Source: Microbacteriaceae bacterium MWH-Ta3 (GTDB taxonomy: Bacteria > Actinomycetota > Actinomycetes > Actinomycetales > Microbacteriaceae). Taken from it: DNA of 64,000 nucleotides. Every line of letters starts with the position of its first letter. The stretch's first letter is position 1. A program made the position numbers and the translations under genes. Below are positions 40,277-49,404 of the stretch, one piece after another. The stretch covers positions 1,480,825 to 1,544,824 of the forward strand of contig QBKD01000001.1 in assembly GCA_003053925.1 (NCBI GenBank), in the 5' to 3' direction. A model generated the notes under the pieces. The model worked only from the letters and a program-made list of their open reading frames with translations. It was not told where the DNA came from and did not search any database.

Positions 40277-41425
40277 ATGACGGACTCACAGACCGCTCCG
40301 CACAGCTTTGGATCGTGGTCGAACGACCCCGTTCAGACCCGAAACGAGCGATTCACCTCGACAAGCCCCGACGATTTCCCCGCGGTGAGCCCAGCACTTC
40401 TGGATTGGCGACTGACCCCGCTCGATCGTATTGCCGCGTTGGTCAGTGGCGAACTCGATGGTTCACACGCCGAAGTCACGCTGTCAAACGCCGAGTTCGC
40501 GTGGCTGCCGATGTCCGACACCCTGGTGGGCTCGGCGGGATTGCCCGAGGACAAGGTCTCGGCTCGTGCTTGGGCGTCCACAACCGACGCACTGCACATT
40601 TCGCTGTCGGGCGACAGCGCAGAGCCCGCAATTCTGTCGCGTGCACTGATCGGTACGCGTGCCGCTCACCTCGTCATTACCGTCGAGCCTCACGCCAAGC
40701 GCACCATCGTGATCAATAACCGTGGCCTGGTGAACCTCGCAGAGAACGTTGAAATTATCGTTCGCGACGGCGCACAGGCCACCGTGGTGTCGCTGGGGGA
40801 ATGGGACGACGAATCAATTCACCTTGCGTCGCACTTCGCGACGGTTGGCCGCGATGCCCACCTGCGCCACATTCTGGTGTCGTTGGGCGGCAGCGTGCAG
40901 CGCGTAAACCCCAACATCGTGTTGAACGGTACGGGCTCATCGACCGACGCGTACGGCGTGTATTTCGCCGACGCCGGCCAACACATTGAACACCGCGTGT
41001 TTGTCCACCACGAGGCGGCACAGACTACGTCGCGCGTGACTTACAAGGGCGCGCTTCACGGCTCGGGCGCTCACACCGTGTGGGTGGGCGATGTGCTGAT
41101 TGGCCCGAACGCCACGGGGACCGATTCCTACGAGCAGAACCGCAACCTGGTTCTGTCCGAAGGTACGCGTGCCGACTCGGTTCCCAATCTGGAAATCAAG
41201 ACGGGTGACATAGCGGGAGCGGGTCACGCCAGCGCCACCGGCCGTTTCGATGACGAACACTTGTTCTACCTACGGTCACGTGGCATCCCCGAGAAGGAGG
41301 CCCGTCGCCTGGTCGTCCTGGGCTTCCTCGTGGAAATTATCAACGCAATCGGTGTCGCGGACATCGAGGAGCGACTGACCGCTGCCTTGGAAAACGAACT
41401 GGATCGAATCGAGGAGTCCGAATGA
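40277..41425 (+). CDS. sufD: Fe-S cluster assembly protein SufD
   Basis: Structural partner of SufB in the SufBCD complex. The 382-residue protein aligns with SufB in its C-terminal half (HTVWVGDVLIG, TDSYEQNRNLVLSEG, YLRSRGIPEKEARRLVVLGF). Its ATG immediately follows the sufB stop. The end overlaps the Rieske gene by four bases (ATGA). Confidence 0.95.
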   Translation: MTDSQTAPHSFGSWSNDPVQTRNERFTSTSPDDFPAVSPALLDWRLTPLDRIAALVSGELDGSHAEVTLSNAEFAWLPMSDTLVGSAGLPEDKVSARAWASTTDALHISLSGDSAEPAILSRALIGTRAAHLVITVEPHAKRTIVINNRGLVNLAENVEIIVRDGAQATVVSLGEWDDESIHLASHFATVGRDAHLRHILVSLGGSVQRVNPNIVLNGTGSSTDAYGVYFADAGQHIEHRVFVHHEAAQTTSRVTYKGALHGSGAHTVWVGDVLIGPNATGTDSYEQNRNLVLSEGTRADSVPNLEIKTGDIAGAGHASATGRFDDEHLFYLRSRGIPEKEARRLVVLGFLVEIINAIGVADIEERLTAALENELDRIEESE

Positions 41426-41742
41426 CACGCGAAGCCGTAGGAACGCTGACAGAATTGGCACCGGGAACGGCGAAGAAGGTCGTCGTTGACGGCCTCCCCA
41501 TTGCTGTTGTCCGCCAGTCGGACGGAAGTGTTCACGCGCTGGGCGACCGATGCTCACACGGCGATATTTCGCTGAGCGAGGGCTTCGTCGAAGACGACAG
41601 CATCGAATGCTGGGCTCACGGCTCGAAGTTTGACCTATGCACGGGTGTGCCCCGCAATTTCCCCGCCTTCGAGCCGGTTCCGGTGTACACCGTGACGCTC
41701 GATGGCGACACCATTTTTGTTGATACCGAAACCGGAAAGTAA
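41422..41742 (+). CDS. Rieske-type [2Fe-2S] ferredoxin within the suf operon
   Basis: A 106-residue Rieske protein with both ligand boxes, CSHGD and CWAHG, spaced as in dioxygenase ferredoxins. It has no membrane anchor, so it is soluble, unlike respiratory Rieske proteins. Similar genes lie between sufD and sufC in Streptomyces and other actinobacteria and are often labelled dioxygenase ferredoxin; an electron-transfer role in cluster assembly is plausible but unproven. It overlaps sufD by four bases and ends two bases before sufC. Confidence 0.92.
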   Translation: MTREAVGTLTELAPGTAKKVVVDGLPIAVVRQSDGSVHALGDRCSHGDISLSEGFVEDDSIECWAHGSKFDLCTGVPRNFPAFEPVPVYTVTLDGDTIFVDTETGK

Positions 41743-41744
41743 CC

Positions 41745-42500
41745 ATGTCTACTCTTGAAATCCGCAACCTTCATGTCTCGATTGACACCGAGAACGGCCC
41801 CAAGCAGATCCTCAACGGTGTCTCACTGACCATCAACTCGGGCGAGACCCACGCCATCATGGGTCCTAACGGTTCGGGAAAGTCGACTCTGGCTTACACA
41901 ATCGCCGGTCACCCCCGTTACACCGTTGACTCGGGAGAAATCCTGCTGGACGGCGAGAACGTTCTGGAAATGAGCGTCGACGAACGCGCACGCGCCGGCC
42001 TGTTCCTGGCGATGCAGTACCCGGTGGAAATTCCGGGCGTGACGGTCAGCAACTTCTTGCGTACCGCGAAGACCGCCATCGAGGGTCAGGCTCCCAGCCT
42101 GCGCACCTGGATTAAGGACGTCAAGCAGGCCATGGGAGACCTGAAGATGGATTCGTCGTTCGCCGACCGCAACGTCAACGAGGGCTTCTCGGGTGGCGAA
42201 AAGAAGCGCCACGAGATTGTGCAGCTGGAACTACTGAAGCCCAAGTTTGCGGTACTCGACGAAACCGACTCCGGGTTGGATGTTGACGCACTGAAGATTG
42301 TGTCGGAAGGCGTCAACCGTGTGAAGGACAACACCGGGCTCGGTGTTCTGCTGATTACGCACTACACGCGCATCCTGCGCTACATCCGCCCCGACTTCGT
42401 GCACGTGTTCGTTGCTGGTCGCATTGCGGAACAGGGCGGGGCAGAGCTGGCCGACCGTCTGGAAGACGAGGGCTACGACCGTTACCTCGACAACGCATGA
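41745..42500 (+). CDS. sufC: Fe-S cluster assembly ATPase SufC
   Basis: ABC-type ATPase that drives conformational change in SufBD. The 251-residue protein shows Walker A (GPNGSGKST, 40-48), the SufC-type signature [14 protein letters not shown], Walker B ([14 protein letters not shown]) and the switch histidine ([10 protein letters not shown]). Its end overlaps the sufT start by four bases, where sufS and sufU would usually be found in actinobacteria. Confidence 0.96.
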   Translation: MSTLEIRNLHVSIDTENGPKQILNGVSLTINSGETHAIMGPNGSGKSTLAYTIAGHPRYTVDSGEILLDGENVLEMSVDERARAGLFLAMQYPVEIPGVTVSNFLRTAKTAIEGQAPSLRTWIKDVKQAMGDLKMDSSFADRNVNEGFSGGEKKRHEIVQLELLKPKFAVLDETDSGLDVDALKIVSEGVNRVKDNTGLGVLLITHYTRILRYIRPDFVHVFVAGRIAEQGGAELADRLEDEGYDRYLDNA

Positions 42501-42826
42501 GCCGGTCGCTTCCCGCCGAGCAGTTCGACAGCATCCTTGAGTCCCTGAAGGACGTCATTGACCCCGAGCTCGGTGTCAACATTGTGGATCTTGGCCTCAT
42601 TTATGACCTGTCCTGGGACGACGAAAACGACGCACTCGTTGTTTCGATGACGCTCACGAGCGCCGGTTGCCCGCTGACCGATGTCATCGAGAAGGAACTC
42701 GAGACGGCGCTGGACGGCGTTGTGGAACGATTCCGCATCAATTGGGTGTGGATGCCGCCGTGGGGCGTGGAACGCATTACCGAGGACGGTCGCGACATGA
42801 TGCGCGCCCTCGGGTTCTCGATGTAA
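42497..42826 (+). CDS. sufT: MIP18-family Fe-S assembly protein SufT
   Basis: A 109-residue DUF59/MIP18 protein, involved in maturing iron-sulfur proteins. It shows the family motifs [17 protein letters not shown] and TSAGCPLTD, the latter containing the conserved cysteine, and ends [19 protein letters not shown]. It overlaps sufC by four bases, and the ABC-F gene starts two bases after its stop. Confidence 0.93.
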   Translation: MSRSLPAEQFDSILESLKDVIDPELGVNIVDLGLIYDLSWDDENDALVVSMTLTSAGCPLTDVIEKELETALDGVVERFRINWVWMPPWGVERITEDGRDMMRALGFSM

Positions 42827-42828
42827 CC

Positions 42829-44427
42829 ATGCTGAATATCACTGACCTCGAAATTCGTATTGGTGCCCGTCTGCTGATGGAGCACGTTAGTTTCCGTGTA
42901 GACAAGGGTGACAAGATTGGTCTTGTTGGCCGAAATGGTGCGGGCAAAACCACGCTGACGAAGGTACTGGCAGGCGAAACACAGCCCACTGGTGGTACCG
43001 TCCAGCGCATTGGGGAAATCGGCTACCTGCCGCAGGACCCGCGTTCGGGCGATCCCGAGCAGCTGGCCCGCACACGTATTTTGGACGCGCGTGGCCTGGG
43101 CTCGATTCTTCTGGAAATGGAGCAGGCCGGCCACGATATGGCATCGGACGACGCCGATATTTCCGCGCGGGCCATGAAGAAGTACGGTAACCTGACAGAC
43201 CGATTTACCTCTTTGGGCGGATATGCCGCCGAGGCCGAGGCCGCAACAATCGCATCGAATCTGGGGCTTCCGGATCACATCTTGGCGCAGCCTCTGAACA
43301 CTCTCTCGGGTGGTCAGCGTCGTCGTATCGAGCTGGCTCGAATCCTCTTTTCCGATGCCGACACCATGATTCTCGACGAGCCCACCAACCACTTGGATGC
43401 CGACAGCGTGGTGTGGTTGCGCGAGTTCCTCAAGGGCTATCGCGGCGGCGTAATCGTAATCTCGCACGATGTTGTACTGGTGGAAGAAACCGTCAACCGT
43501 GTGTTCTATTTGGACGCCAACCGTGCCTGTATCGATGTGTACAACATGGGCTGGAAGCACTACCTGCGCCAGCGCGAGTCCGACGAGGAACGCCGTAAGA
43601 AGGAACGCGCCAACGCGGAAAAGAAGGCCACCACGCTTCAGCTGCAGGCCGCACGTTTCGGGGCCAAGGCCTCGAAGGCTGCCGCAGCACACCAGATGAT
43701 TGCCCGCGCCGAAAAGCTTCTGTCGGGATTGGACGAGGTACGTGCCGTCGATCGAGTCGCCAAGTTGCGATTCCCCGAACCCGCGCCCTGTGGCCGCACA
43801 CCGCTGATGGCCGAGAACCTGTCGAAGTCCTACGGCTCGCTCGAAATCTTCACGGCAGTTGACCTGGCGATTGACAAGGGCAGCCGCGTCGTGATCATCG
43901 GTTTGAACGGTGCGGGAAAAACAACGTTGCTGCGCATGTTGGCGGGCGTAGATATCCCCGACACGGGCAAAATCATTCCCGGTCATGGTCTGCGCGTGGG
44001 TTACTACGCCCAAGAGCACGAAACCCTCGACGTCAAGCGCTCGGTTCTGGAAAACATGCTGTCGGCGTCGCCTCATCTGGGCGAAACCGAAGCACGGAAG
44101 GTTCTGGGATCGTTCCTGTTCACCGGCGACGATGCAACGAAGCCAGCAGGTGTGCTGTCGGGTGGCGAGAAGACGCGTTTGGCATTGGCGACCCTTGTGG
44201 TGTCATCGGCCAACGTGCTGCTGTTGGATGAACCGACGAACAACCTGGATCCCGCATCGCGCGAAGAAATCCTGGGCGCACTGCAGCACTATGCGGGTGC
44301 CGTCGTCTTGGTTAGTCACGACCCCGGAGCCGTCGAGGCGCTGAACCCCGAGCGCGTCCTGATCATGCCCGAAGGCACCGAGGACATCTGGAGCCAGGAC
44401 TACCAGGACCTCATCGAGCTCGCGTAG
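42829..44427 (+). CDS. ABC-F family ATPase
   Basis: Soluble protein with two ABC ATPase domains and no membrane segment, belonging to the ribosome-associated ABC-F family. The 532-residue product has Walker A at 34-41 (GRNGAGKT) and GLNGAGKT in the second half, signatures LSGGQRRR and LSGGEKTR, and a charged linker with coiled-coil character between domains (RRKKERANAEKKATTL). Members modulate translation or protect against ribosome-targeting antibiotics; which applies here is not clear. ATG 42829 lies two bases after sufT. It is the last gene of the suf unit and overlaps SURF1 by 17 bases. Confidence 0.92.
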   Translation: MLNITDLEIRIGARLLMEHVSFRVDKGDKIGLVGRNGAGKTTLTKVLAGETQPTGGTVQRIGEIGYLPQDPRSGDPEQLARTRILDARGLGSILLEMEQAGHDMASDDADISARAMKKYGNLTDRFTSLGGYAAEAEAATIASNLGLPDHILAQPLNTLSGGQRRRIELARILFSDADTMILDEPTNHLDADSVVWLREFLKGYRGGVIVISHDVVLVEETVNRVFYLDANRACIDVYNMGWKHYLRQRESDEERRKKERANAEKKATTLQLQAARFGAKASKAAAAHQMIARAEKLLSGLDEVRAVDRVAKLRFPEPAPCGRTPLMAENLSKSYGSLEIFTAVDLAIDKGSRVVIIGLNGAGKTTLLRMLAGVDIPDTGKIIPGHGLRVGYYAQEHETLDVKRSVLENMLSASPHLGETEARKVLGSFLFTGDDATKPAGVLSGGEKTRLALATLVVSSANVLLLDEPTNNLDPASREEILGALQHYAGAVVLVSHDPGAVEALNPERVLIMPEGTEDIWSQDYQDLIELA

Positions 44428-45241
44428 CGTCGTCCCACGCGGCGTCTTCGATATCTTCGTCGCGTCGGGCGCGCGGGACGCCGCGGCGCGAGCGGCGTTC
44501 GAGGCGCGCAGGGGCCTCGGCACGCGCCTCTTTGTTCAGTGCCCAGCCCAGTGCAATAAACGCCATCAGCGCAAAGACGTACCACTGCAACGCATACGAC
44601 AGGTGCGGACCTTCGTCAAGAACGGGCTTGGTGAATGCCTGGCCCGCCTCGGAGGCTGGGGTCTCGGTGGCGAGCTGCGCGTACCATCCCGTCACGGTTG
44701 TGGGCCCAGTCACCTCGGCAATGGCGGGCACATGTATTGTTGCCAGCTGGCCGGCCGGTGCGCTACGACCGGCAATCACATTCTCGGACGGATACAAACG
44801 GGCCACGACTTCGATCTGACCTCGCGGCACAGGGGGAGGGTCCGCCGGCATCGAGTTGTCGTCGTTGCCTTCGATCCAACCACGGTCAATGACAATCACC
44901 CGGCCGTCGCTCGTGCGGAATGGAACAACGACGTCAAAACCGACGGTGCCGTTTTTCGGACGATTACGTGCGTACAGCACTTCGTCGGCGAGATATTCAC
45001 CCGTGACAACGACGGGACGCCATTTCAGTTCGGCGTCGAAGGAATCAGCCTGCGGCACTAGTTCATCGAGCAATGCCGGTGATTGGTCGAAGTTCGCGTT
45101 GAGGCGCGCAATGGCGGTCTGCGCCTCGGCGCGACGTGCAAATTGCCATTGACCAAGCGCCACGCACACCACCGAGAAAATCACGGTAAACGCCAGATAC
45201 CCCATCCAGCGGCGCGTAAACAGAAGGCGCAGAGTGGTCAC
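44411..45241 (-). CDS. SURF1-family cytochrome oxidase assembly protein
   Basis: A 276-residue membrane protein of the SURF1 family, which assists heme A insertion into cytochrome c oxidase. One N-terminal helix (WMGYLAFTVIFSVVCVALGQW) and one C-terminal helix (ALQWYVFALMAFIALGW) flank an extracytoplasmic domain with LKWRPVVVTGEY, NRPKNGTVGFDVVVPF and VIVIDRGWIEG. A charged cytoplasmic tail ends the protein. The GTG at 45241 overlaps the DUF3099 stop (GTGA). It fits with ctaA and ctaB a few kilobases away. Confidence 0.92.
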   Translation of the reverse strand: MTTLRLLFTRRWMGYLAFTVIFSVVCVALGQWQFARRAEAQTAIARLNANFDQSPALLDELVPQADSFDAELKWRPVVVTGEYLADEVLYARNRPKNGTVGFDVVVPFRTSDGRVIVIDRGWIEGNDDNSMPADPPPVPRGQIEVVARLYPSENVIAGRSAPAGQLATIHVPAIAEVTGPTTVTGWYAQLATETPASEAGQAFTKPVLDEGPHLSYALQWYVFALMAFIALGWALNKEARAEAPARLERRSRRGVPRARRDEDIEDAAWDDATRAR

Positions 45242-45516
45242 GACTTGCGGCCGGGGAGTGCGGGCAGGTGAAGCGAGTGACGAGTGTGGCGGCGCGCATC
45301 CGGCGCCGTCACGATGTTTGCCGTCATCACAGCGATGGCGGGCAACAGAATCACGCCTGCAGCGGGAATCAAAACCCACCAGCCGGGAACGACAAGACAA
45401 AGCGCCAAACACACCAGTCGGGCGATCATCGCGACGGTGTACGACACCATGCGCGTGGAGCGCTCCTCGGTTGGAGACTGCGGGAGCGTGGTAATCGATT
45501 GAGCGACTTTAGCCAC
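45238..45516 (-). CDS. DUF3099 small membrane protein
   Basis: A 92-residue protein of unknown function found in many actinobacteria next to fabG or SURF1. The N-terminal SITTLPQSPTEERSTRMVSYTVAM segment is typical, followed by two close hydrophobic stretches (LVCLALCLVVPGWWVLIPA and GVILLPAIAVMTANI) and a basic tail. Its GTG start coincides with the predicted transcription start. It is coupled to SURF1 by a four-base overlap. Confidence 0.85.
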   Translation of the reverse strand: MAKVAQSITTLPQSPTEERSTRMVSYTVAMIARLVCLALCLVVPGWWVLIPAAGVILLPAIAVMTANIVTAPDARRHTRHSLHLPALPGRKS

Positions 45517-45528
45517 CCGTCCAGTGTA
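45516..45528 (-). promoter_or_regulatory. Leaderless-type -10 element of the DUF3099-SURF1 unit
   Basis: On the minus strand TACACT (45528-45523), six bases (GGACGG), then GTG at 45516. The divergent fabG -10 begins only eight bases away. Confidence 0.7.
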
Positions 45529-45535
45529 TCCCCGC

Positions 45536-45548
45536 TACGCTTAACGCA
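45536..45548 (+). promoter_or_regulatory. Leaderless-type -10 element of fabG
   Basis: TACGCT (45536-45541), six bases, then ATG 45548. It is divergent from the DUF3099 promoter, and the two -35 regions must overlap the other gene's -10. Confidence 0.7.
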
Positions 45549-46258
45549 TGACTACAGCGCGCACCGTACTTGTGACCGGCGGCAACCGTGGAATCGGGTT
45601 CGCCATTGCCGAACGTTTCCTCGCCGATGGCCACCGTGTGGCGGTTACGGCACGCAGTGGCGAAGGCCCTGCCGGAGCACTCACGGTTCGTGCTGATGTC
45701 ACCGACGGAGACTCATTGGATGTCGCCATTCAGCAGGTCGAGGCCGAATACGGCCCGATCGAGGTCATCGTGGCGAACGCGGGCATCACCCGCGACACGC
45801 TGCTGCTGCGCATGACCGACGAGGACTTCGAGACCGTCATCAACACGAACCTCACCGGTTCTTTCCGCCTCGTCAAACGAGGCATCAAGTCGATGGTGAA
45901 GGCACGTTTTGGCCGCGTCATCTTTATCTCGAGCGTGGTGGGTCTGTACGGCAGCGCCGGGCAAATCAACTACAGCGCATCCAAGAGTGCCTTGGTTGGT
46001 TTTGCGCGGTCCTTGACTCGCGAACTGGGCTCGCGCGGAATCACCGCCAATGTCATCGCCCCGGGGTTCATCGAAACCGACATGACCGCTGCTTTGCCCG
46101 AAGCACAGCAGACGGAATACAAGCGCAATATCCCCGCAGGCCGTTTCGCACAGCCCGCCGAGGTCGCTGCCGCAGTGGCATGGCTGGCATCGGACGATGC
46201 CGCATACATTTCCGGAGCCGTTATCCCCGTTGATGGGGGATTGGGCATGGGGCACTAA
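45548..46258 (+). CDS. fabG: 3-Oxoacyl-ACP reductase FabG (MabA-like SDR)
   Basis: NADPH-dependent beta-ketoacyl reductase of fatty acid synthesis. The 236-residue classical short-chain dehydrogenase has the cofactor motif TGGNRGIG, NAG with following ITRDTLLLRM, catalytic Ser (FISSVVG), and Tyr and Lys (YSASK), plus the C-terminal ISGAVIPVDGGLGMGH typical of MabA/FabG1. The enoyl reductase inhA that follows it in mycobacteria is not here; serB lies convergent instead. Confidence 0.9.
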   Translation: MTTARTVLVTGGNRGIGFAIAERFLADGHRVAVTARSGEGPAGALTVRADVTDGDSLDVAIQQVEAEYGPIEVIVANAGITRDTLLLRMTDEDFETVINTNLTGSFRLVKRGIKSMVKARFGRVIFISSVVGLYGSAGQINYSASKSALVGFARSLTRELGSRGITANVIAPGFIETDMTAALPEAQQTEYKRNIPAGRFAQPAEVAAAVAWLASDDAAYISGAVIPVDGGLGMGH

Positions 46259-46276
46259 GCCGCCAAACCCGCAGAA

Positions 46277-46909
46277 TCAGGCTCCAAAAAGCGGAATCAC
46301 GAGGCGCAGATCACGTTCCGTGATCGACACCGTGGCGCGTTGCTGCACGATGGGCTTGGCGCAGAAGGCCACGCCGAGTGCTGCTGCGGCCATCATCTCG
46401 AGGTCGTTGGCACCGTCACCGACCGCGATTGTGGCCGACAGGGGAATGTCGTGACGAGCGGCGAGCATACGCAGCGAATCGGCCTTCGCGGTCGCATCGA
46501 CGATATCGCCCAGTACGCGCCCCGTAAGCTTCCCGTCGACGATCTCAAAGCGATTGGCTGCCCACCAGTCCAGGCCCCAATCTGCGGCCAGCGGGTCGAG
46601 GGTTTCATGGAACCCGCCTGACACCGCGGCAATAATTCCGCCACGTGCATGAACGGCATCGATGAGGTCCTGAGCACCAGTGGTCACCGAGATGCGGTCA
46701 CGTATGCCGGCTAGCTTGGAAACGGGCAGGCCCTCGAGAGTGGCCACGCGCTCGCGCAGCGATTCCTTAAAGTCCAGTTCGCCCGCCATTGCGCGCGACG
46801 TAATATCGGCCACCCGTTCACCGGTGCCCGCCGCATCGGCAATGAGTTCGATGACTTCGTTATCGATTAGCGTGGAGTCAACATCGCAGACAACCAGAAA
46901 ACGACCCAC
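46277..46909 (-). CDS. serB: Phosphoserine phosphatase
   Basis: Removes phosphate from O-phosphoserine in the last step of serine synthesis. The 210-residue HAD-type protein has the nucleophile motif D9-V-D11-S-T, the second motif AVSGGF, a lysine in the KADSLRML region, and VGDGANDLEMMAAA. There is no N-terminal ACT domain. GTG 46909 is chosen because GGAGG lies just upstream; a longer reading would run into glgC. Confidence 0.93.
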   Translation of the reverse strand: MGRFLVVCDVDSTLIDNEVIELIADAAGTGERVADITSRAMAGELDFKESLRERVATLEGLPVSKLAGIRDRISVTTGAQDLIDAVHARGGIIAAVSGGFHETLDPLAADWGLDWWAANRFEIVDGKLTGRVLGDIVDATAKADSLRMLAARHDIPLSATIAVGDGANDLEMMAAAALGVAFCAKPIVQQRATVSITERDLRLVIPLFGA

Positions 46910-46922
46910 GCAAACCTCCGAG

Positions 46923-48161
46923 TTACTCGACGCGTTGACCCTTTTCGACAACGACAATTCCGCTTTCCGTGACGGTGAAACCACGGGCACGGTCGAGGTT
47001 GTGATCGACGCCGATGGTGGCTCCCGGCGCGACGACAACGTCTTTGTCCAGAATAGCCCTGCGGATTACGGCTCCTGCGCCAACGGTGACACGTTCGAAC
47101 AACACAGCGTCTGAAATTTGTGCGCCTGAATGCACCTCGACCCACGGCCCCAACACGCATCGCTCAAGACTGGCACCCGAGACGACAACTCCCAGCGATA
47201 CCAGTGAATCTGTTGCGGTTCCGCTGCGACCCTGGTCGTCGCGCACGAATTTCGCGGGCGGCGAGTTCCACTGCTGGCTGTAGATGGGCCAGTCACGGTT
47301 GTACAGGTTGAACACGGGAAGCGGCATGATGAGGTCCTGGTGGGCCTCGAAGAACGAATCGATGGTTCCCACATCGCGCCAATAATTGCGGTCACGGTCG
47401 GTGGAACCCGGCACATCGTTGCGAATGAAGTCGTACACGAAAGCTTCGCCACGTTCGACGAAGGCGGGAACGATATCTCCACCCATGTCGTGCTTGGAAT
47501 TGGGAAGCTCGCCGTCGCGAGTCACCGCATCGATCAACACATTGGCGTCGAAAACATAGTTACCCATCGAGGCCAGAACCTCATGCGGCGAATCGGCAAG
47601 TCCCTTGGCATCGGTGGGCTTTTCGCGGAATCGACCGATTTTCTCGGGGTTTGCGTCGTCCACCTCGATCACGCCGAATTGGTCTGCAAGTCCAATGGGC
47701 TGGCGAATACCGGCCACGGTTACGCCCGCCTTGTTCGCAATGTGGGCCTCGATCATGGGCCGGAAATCCATGCGGTACACGTGGTCAGCACCAACCACAA
47801 CGACGATGTCGGGCTTTTCATCGCGGATCAGGTTGAGGCTCTGCAAAATCGCATCGGCACTGCCCTGAAACCAGTGCTTTCCTAATCGCTGCTGGGCGGG
47901 AACGGATGCCACATAGGCATTGAGCATTCCCGACAGTCGCCACGTCTGCGACACGTGACGGTCCAACGAGTGGGACTTGTACTGGGTTAACACAACAATT
48001 TGTCGCAAATCGGAATTGATGAGATTCGATATGGCGTAGTCAATCAGTCGATATTCACCCGCAAACGGCACCGCAGGCTTTGCACGGTCTGCCGTCAGTG
48101 GCATCAAACGCTTGCCCTCGCCACCGGCAAGAACAATTCCGAAAACTTTAGGGCTCGACAT
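46923..48161 (-). CDS. glgC: Glucose-1-phosphate adenylyltransferase
   Basis: Makes ADP-glucose for glycogen or maltose-1-phosphate synthesis. The 412-residue protein has the nucleotide-binding [42 protein letters not shown] and a C-terminal left-handed beta-helix region. It is divergent from glgA/glgM, and serB follows 13 bases downstream. Confidence 0.95.
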   Translation of the reverse strand: MSSPKVFGIVLAGGEGKRLMPLTADRAKPAVPFAGEYRLIDYAISNLINSDLRQIVVLTQYKSHSLDRHVSQTWRLSGMLNAYVASVPAQQRLGKHWFQGSADAILQSLNLIRDEKPDIVVVVGADHVYRMDFRPMIEAHIANKAGVTVAGIRQPIGLADQFGVIEVDDANPEKIGRFREKPTDAKGLADSPHEVLASMGNYVFDANVLIDAVTRDGELPNSKHDMGGDIVPAFVERGEAFVYDFIRNDVPGSTDRDRNYWRDVGTIDSFFEAHQDLIMPLPVFNLYNRDWPIYSQQWNSPPAKFVRDDQGRSGTATDSLVSLGVVVSGASLERCVLGPWVEVHSGAQISDAVLFERVTVGAGAVIRRAILDKDVVVAPGATIGVDHNLDRARGFTVTESGIVVVEKGQRVE

Positions 48162-48173
48162 GACCCCACACTA
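48161..48173 (-). promoter_or_regulatory. Leaderless-type -10 element of glgC
   Basis: On the minus strand TAGTGT (48173-48168), six bases (GGGGTC), then ATG at 48161. Confidence 0.66.
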
Positions 48174-48194
48174 GGGGCATTTGCCGTAATGCGC

Positions 48195-48207
48195 TAGCGT
48201 TTCGACA
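48195..48207 (+). promoter_or_regulatory. Leaderless-type -10 element of glgA/glgM
   Basis: TAGCGT (48195-48200), six bases, then ATG 48207. It forms a divergent pair with the glgC element, with 21 bases between the two hexamers. Confidence 0.68.
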
Positions 48208-49391
48208 TGCGAGTTAATGTGATCAGCAAGGAATATCCGCCCGAGATTTATGGGGGAGCGGGTGTGCATGTGTCCGAACTCGTGAAGGCCCTGCGTGCCC
48301 ACATTGATGTCGATGTACGGTGTTTCGGAGCCGACCGCACCGAAGCCGGTACCACCGCCTATCGAGCGCCCGCTGAATTTGCATCGGCTAACGCCGCCAT
48401 TGGCACGTTGGCCACGAATCTTGCGATGGTCGACGACATCGCCGGCGCCGATCTGGTGCACTCACACACCTGGTACGCCAACAATGCGGGCCACCTCGCC
48501 GGCATGCTGCACGGCATTCCTCACGTGGTGACGGCGCATTCGCTCGAGCCGCTGCGCCCGTGGAAGGCCGAACAATTGGGTGGCGGGTACCGCGTTTCAT
48601 CCTGGATTGAACAGACCGCCTACGAGGGCGCCAGCGCCATCATTGCCGTCAGTGACGGCATGCGCCGCGACATTCTGCGCTCGTACCCCCAGGTTGATCC
48701 CGCCAAAGTCGTCACGATTCACAATGGCATTGACCTGGACACGTGGCGCCGCATCGACGACGAGGTCACGGTCCGCGCATTGGGCATCGACCCCGACCGC
48801 CCGACCATTGTGTTTGTGGGCCGCATCACTCGCCAAAAGGGTCTGCCGTACCTGCTGGCCGCCGTGCGCCAGCTGCCGCGCGAGGTTCAGGTTGTGCTAA
48901 TTGCCGGTGCCCCCGATACCCCCGAGATTCTCGCCGAAGTCACCACTGCCGTGGAGGAACTGCGGACGGAGCGTGACGGAATCGTGTGGATCGACCGCAT
49001 GCTGAACCGCCGCGAATTGTCCACCGCACTCAGCGCCGCCGATGTGTTCGTGTGCCCCTCGGTGTATGAACCGCTGGGAATTGTGAACCTCGAGGCCATG
49101 GCCTGCGGCGTGGCCGTCGTGGGCACGGCAACCGGGGGAATTCCCGAGGTCGTTGCCGACGGCGTCACGGGGCGACTCGTACCAATCGAACAGGTCGAGG
49201 ATGGCACGGGCACGCCCGTTCACCCACAGAAATTCGTGAATGATTTGGCCGAAACTCTGGCAGAGGTAGTCATGAACCCCGAATTGTGCCGCACCTACGG
49301 CGAGGCCGGACGCGTCCGGGCCGAGGAACACTTCACGTGGGGTGCAATCGCCGAGAAGACGCTCGCACTGTATTCGCGCCTCACCGTTTAG
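48207..49391 (+). CDS. glgA: Glycogen synthase / maltose-1-phosphate synthase (GlgA/GlgM, GT4)
   Basis: A GT4-type ADP-glucose-using glucosyltransferase of 394 residues. It begins MRVNVISKEYPPEIYGGAGVH, has the donor-site VGRITRQKG, and the E-x7-E motif in CPSVYEPLGIVNLEAMA. The length and N-terminus match mycobacterial Rv1212c, which makes maltose 1-phosphate (GlgM), better than the GT5 glycogen synthases. With treS nearby, a role in the GlgE pathway is likely, but glgE itself is not in the window. Confidence 0.88.
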   Translation: MRVNVISKEYPPEIYGGAGVHVSELVKALRAHIDVDVRCFGADRTEAGTTAYRAPAEFASANAAIGTLATNLAMVDDIAGADLVHSHTWYANNAGHLAGMLHGIPHVVTAHSLEPLRPWKAEQLGGGYRVSSWIEQTAYEGASAIIAVSDGMRRDILRSYPQVDPAKVVTIHNGIDLDTWRRIDDEVTVRALGIDPDRPTIVFVGRITRQKGLPYLLAAVRQLPREVQVVLIAGAPDTPEILAEVTTAVEELRTERDGIVWIDRMLNRRELSTALSAADVFVCPSVYEPLGIVNLEAMACGVAVVGTATGGIPEVVADGVTGRLVPIEQVEDGTGTPVHPQKFVNDLAETLAEVVMNPELCRTYGEAGRVRAEEHFTWGAIAEKTLALYSRLTV

Positions 49392-49404
49392 GCTGGAGTC
49401 ATCA
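49389..49404 (+). promoter_or_regulatory. -10 element of the ABC ATPase gene (near-leaderless)
   Basis: TAGGCT (49389-49394) begins in the glgA/glgM stop. Six bases (GGAGTC) lead to the predicted start at 49401, three bases before ATG 49404. Confidence 0.5.

Noticed and set aside
42601..44076. A 491-codon open frame antisense to the ABC-F gene
   Set aside because: It crosses from sufT into the ABC-F gene on the opposite strand and has no features; both sense genes are intact.
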